Shown: in pieces, positions 60,790-64,000 of the stretch
Position numbering within the stretch: position 1 is the stretch's first letter
Layout: each line of letters begins with the position of its first letter
Origin: Hyalella azteca
Taxonomy: Eukaryota; Arthropoda; Malacostraca; Amphipoda; Hyalellidae
Assembly (NCBI RefSeq): GCF_000764305.2
Contig: NW_025943805.1
Coordinates: 50,027-114,026, forward strand
Reading direction: 5' to 3'
DNA length: 64,000 nt
Made by a program: the position numbers and the translations under genes
The notes under the pieces: generated by a model
Databases searched by the model: none
What the model was told of the DNA's origin: nothing
What the model saw: the letters and a program-made list of their open reading frames with translations, nothing else

Positions 60790-62930
60790 ATCATCAGGCA
60801 GTCTTTCGGTGTCGTTGTAATTTCATGCCTGCAGATACGCTGGTCACATGCCGGACTTTGGACATTATTGCACTTCAGCATTATAATAAGTTTACATGTT
60901 AACTAGTATTTTATAGGTTCACTTACTTATATATTACACCGAAATTGGCTCAGTGCATGCCAGGTGAAATTTGTTACTCAAATTTTTGTTTGTTACGTTT
61001 ATGATATGCAATTTGTTCTCATTGTTTAATGAATTGAAATAACTCTACGAATGAAGTGTCCAATACCAATATTATAATAGATCTAGTGTTAACCGTTCGT
61101 TTCACTGATCCTGCCATAGTCATACTTGGAACTAATAGTATCCTGACTCTCAGTTACTAATCTATCAGGGGTCCCAGAAATAGACCCCGGACAATACTAC
61201 GTCATAAATTATTTGTTTGAAACTACGAGTACGTTCCTTATTGGCATCATCCTAACTCATAACCTTGCACGAACAAAAAGTTCTTCAAAGTGTTCTTAAT
61301 TAAATGAACTAACTGCGTAAGCCGAGTACTCGTATTGAAGGATTGACTGAAAGGGCGGCTTATTTAAATGTTTGCTATGAGAAATTATAACTTTATATCA
61401 ATGTATGAGGACTTGAAATTTTCCCTGCAATGAGATATCAAAGTGTTTAAGATAATGTCGATTGAGCGAGAAGATATATTAAACGAAGACGTACGTTGGC
61501 TAGCACTCTCATCACTATGCGCTCGAAATAAGTCGTGCTTTAGACTGTAAAACGCTCGTTTAAATTAACATCTCACACTTCAACCATTCCACGCTGGATA
61601 AGCCTCTGAACATGGATATTTTTATTGCCGAATTATTGATGGATTTTTAGTAGGCGTTTGACTGGTGAGTGCAAAACTAAGAGAGGCCTCAAACAAGTCG
61701 TAAAAAATATTAAATTTTTAAAATAATGCTTGGAAGATGTTTATAAAAAATTATCAAAATTTCTGAATGTGCACAGGAAAACTCAATTTCAAGCATTTGC
61801 CCTCAATTATTCTTACAGCATGAATCTCTTAAGCATTTTCATTAGGTCGGCCTACGGTAGCGTATCTATTAGAGAGTGTATCATGCCATTAACGCATCGC
61901 ACGAATGTTCTTCGTAGTTTTTTCAATTAATATCTTTTATTTTTCATGTCGACATTATAATAATATACCTCAACTGTAATTTCGATATTGGAATCACATT
62001 AACAGACGCACAGCGATCACGTGTGATTTTTTTTATTGACCAATCGATGGACAAAATTTCCTTCGTTTTTCAGCCCACGACGATTACTACTTGGTTAACG
62101 AGCGCCACGTTGCGACGTACGTTTTAACAACAGTTATTAAACTGCGCATACATTGTATTTCTGTCCATCAATTAATTGATATGTTTTGATTTTAAATGTA
62201 CATTATTTCATTCCGAAATGTTCAGCTCTTAGCTGTGTTAAAACTGCGTAGTAGTGCGAACTTGCAGTCTTTTTCGACGTCCCGTTTGGAGTCTATCAAT
62301 AACAATATCGAAAATTAAAGTTTAAATAAAAATGCAACTCAAAATTTGTGTTTTATTTTAATACCTTTATTTATTGTTGTTTAATTTAACTGCTAAATAT
62401 TTTAAAACCATCCTAACCACACTGCAATTACTGACACTGACTCGCAGAAAGATCGGGTTTACCTTCCAGAATTTCATGGAAGCGACTGGCCACCTCTATT
62501 GCATAACATCTAACAATAGTCATTAAATCCGTTAGTGAGCAGCAGTTGTGAAGTACTCACGCACTTGAGATAAATATTATCGATATAAATATTCCTCAAA
62601 TCGACTTAGGCTTGATTTTACAAAGTCTGAATGAAGGATCAAATCTATGTCAAGAGCTAAGCTACGTCACAAAAAAAAATTTGTTGATACAATAACAAAA
62701 ATGAGGCAGGGTATAATAAATTAAATATTCATTCGAGTAACTATTTTTCTTTGAATAAAATATTTCGAGTAAATATATTTACAGAAAAGATAGGAATTAT
62801 TTAAAAGGAAAGGTATTTTTACAATTATAAATAGAGATATATATTAATATATTATTAATATATTACAATATATACTAGAGATATTTTGTTAATTGATGCT
62901 TTGCAACCATCATCACCATTATAGCATTGC
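60790..62930. other. no gene seen
   Basis: AT-rich; likely intron or upstream region of the F5/8C-like gene. Frames up to 66 codons have no recognisable content. Confidence 0.4.
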
Positions 62931-62934
62931 AGGA

Positions 62935-63125
62935 GCAATGACTAGCACCAGGCAATAAAAGTTCAGTCTTAAAATGACTAGCACCTTACGAACCAGGCAA
63001 TAAGTCCAGCAGCTATCTCAATCAATCGTCAGCTATGGAAAGATCGGGTTCCAAAGGCCGGATCCCTTGTGAATCAAGTCACAAAAAATACAAGAATTGG
63101 CAACAGGCCATTTGCCTATTTCTTT
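62935..63125 (+). mobile_element. LINE 3' UTR and tail fragment
   Basis: Resembles the tail of the 55.6-kb LINE: 'cgtcagctatg', 'gatcccttgtgaatcaagtc', 'acaaaaaatacaagaattgg', then the hairpin 'caggccatttgccta'. A small internal duplication of 'atgactagcacc' lies at its start. Confidence 0.65.
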
Positions 63126-63745
63126 AGTGCTGACCCTTCTATTCTATTCTAGGGAGGTTATATTTGTATATTCAAAGTTTCATTCAAATTTGTTCAGCAT
63201 TTTAAAGAAAATTTCTGGGTCACTGCAAATTTCGGCCCGAATTGCTGTTAACTCAGGAATGAAGGTGAAATGGGAAACATTTTCACGAGCTAAACATCAC
63301 CGTTAGGTCCTGATGAATATACGTGTACCAAGTTTCATCGAACAACGTTCATTAAGTTTGGGAGATATTCCTAGGTCACTGAATTTGGAGATTGGCCGTT
63401 AGATCCAGTTATCAAACCTCTCATGATCCAGTCCTGTAAGATTTATAAATTTCATTATAGTTGGGGGAAAGACGGTAATTTAGGAACGAATTGACGTTTC
63501 CGAGCACAGCCTTCAGCTAAAGCTATGCCTTAACTTTAGATGCGCGGGTACATTGGCCAGTCAGGGACTTTTGACTAGAAGGGTGCTTTAATCCAAGCGG
63601 TGGTATCTCAGCCTGGCTACGACTAGTGACTATATAAGGACGTATGCTTCTTCAGCCCTAGTGCTGTTACCTCAGCTACGCAGGGACATTTGACTTAATG
63701 GGACACGCAGGGACATTTGACTTAAAGGGACATTTGACTTACCGA
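63126..63745. other. repeat-like flank, no gene
   Basis: Contains phrases such as 'taccaagtttcatcgaac' and 'tttgggagatattcctaggt' that look like old transposon UTR, and at 63,685-63,742 a short 'gggacatttgactta' direct repeat, three to four times. Confidence 0.4.
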
Positions 63746-63747
63746 GC

Positions 63748-64000
63748 ATGACTTTCCGTAAGTCACACACGTTGATCGTTGGTGATTTTAATCATCCAGA
63801 GCTAGACTGGATAGGTGGATCCTCCCCAAGGGAAGAGAATCACCCAGCATCCTTGTTCATGGAGTCAGTAAGAGACTCCTTCCTAGTCCAGCACGTTACC
63901 AAACCAACCCATTATAGAAGTAAACAGACTCCCAATATTCTAGACCTGGTGTTTACCAGTGATGAATCAATGTTGGATGAGCTTCGTCACGAGGCTCCGT
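63748..64000 (+). mobile_element. LINE endonuclease domain, running off the right edge
   Basis: Open plus-strand frame of 84 codons from an ATG at 63,748. It reads 'SHTLIVGDFNHPELDW', 'ESVRDSFLVQHVTKPTHYRS' and 'TPNILDLVFTSDESM'. These are motifs of the endonuclease/exonuclease/phosphatase domain of APE-type non-LTR retrotransposons (catalytic GDFN and the LDL.F region). No stop within the window, so it may be intact further right; the upstream part of the endonuclease was not seen, suggesting 5' truncation or a diverged start. Confidence 0.85.

Overview
The window is eukaryotic nuclear DNA: AT-rich, intron-bearing and crowded with transposon remnants and satellite arrays. It looks like an invertebrate with a large repeat-rich genome. 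A crustacean, perhaps an amphipod or another malacostracan, is my guess from the style of the LINE and SINE remnants and of the galactose-binding gene; nothing in the sequence proves it. No bacterial operon, CRISPR array, rRNA or intact tRNA gene was seen.

One gene dominates. On the minus strand from about 47.4 kb down to 22.6 kb lies a HECW-type HECT E3 ubiquitin ligase. I could chain the exons so that every splice phase matches: an acidic/serine-rich N-terminal exon, a polyglutamine exon running into the HECW N-terminal domain, an exon finishing that domain, a long exon ending inside the C2 domain, a candidate exon with the last C2 strand, a 3.3-kb Ser-rich exon, four linker exons carrying WW1, the helical box and WW2, and five HECT exons ending with the catalytic cysteine and the stop. 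The chained reading frame is 9,522 nt (about 3,173 aa), roughly twice the length of vertebrate HECW1/2 as I recall them. The extra length is low-complexity Ser/Asp/Glu-rich linker. The centre of the C2 domain is missing, probably an exon lost in assembly beside a tandem array.

A second minus-strand gene piece at 59.8-60.8 kb has two phase-matched exons that encode the C-terminal part of an F5/8-type-C-like (discoidin or fucolectin-like) domain. No other host gene could be supported; 1-22.2 kb appears gene-free.

The rest is repeats: a family of dimeric tRNA-derived SINEs (three copies, all minus strand) whose 3' hairpin tail matches the tail of a local LINE; LINE remnants (a decayed reverse transcriptase at 11.9-13.2 kb, 3' ends at 55.6, 56.5 and 63 kb, an endonuclease at the right edge); two copies of a pogo-like TIR element, one nested in an older repeat with a clean TA target duplication; a 540-bp TIR element; an 823-bp foldback element; a small inverted-repeat family carrying a GGAC/CAGA microsatellite core; and many minisatellites.

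The assembly shows several defects. A 38-bp Nextera mate-pair junction linker sits at 50,311-50,348. Single-N joins occur at 374, 14,488 and 44,016, the middle one flanked by an identical 62-bp overlap. A 247-bp near-duplicate lies in the polyglutamine exon. Conclusions about contiguity near these points should be cautious.
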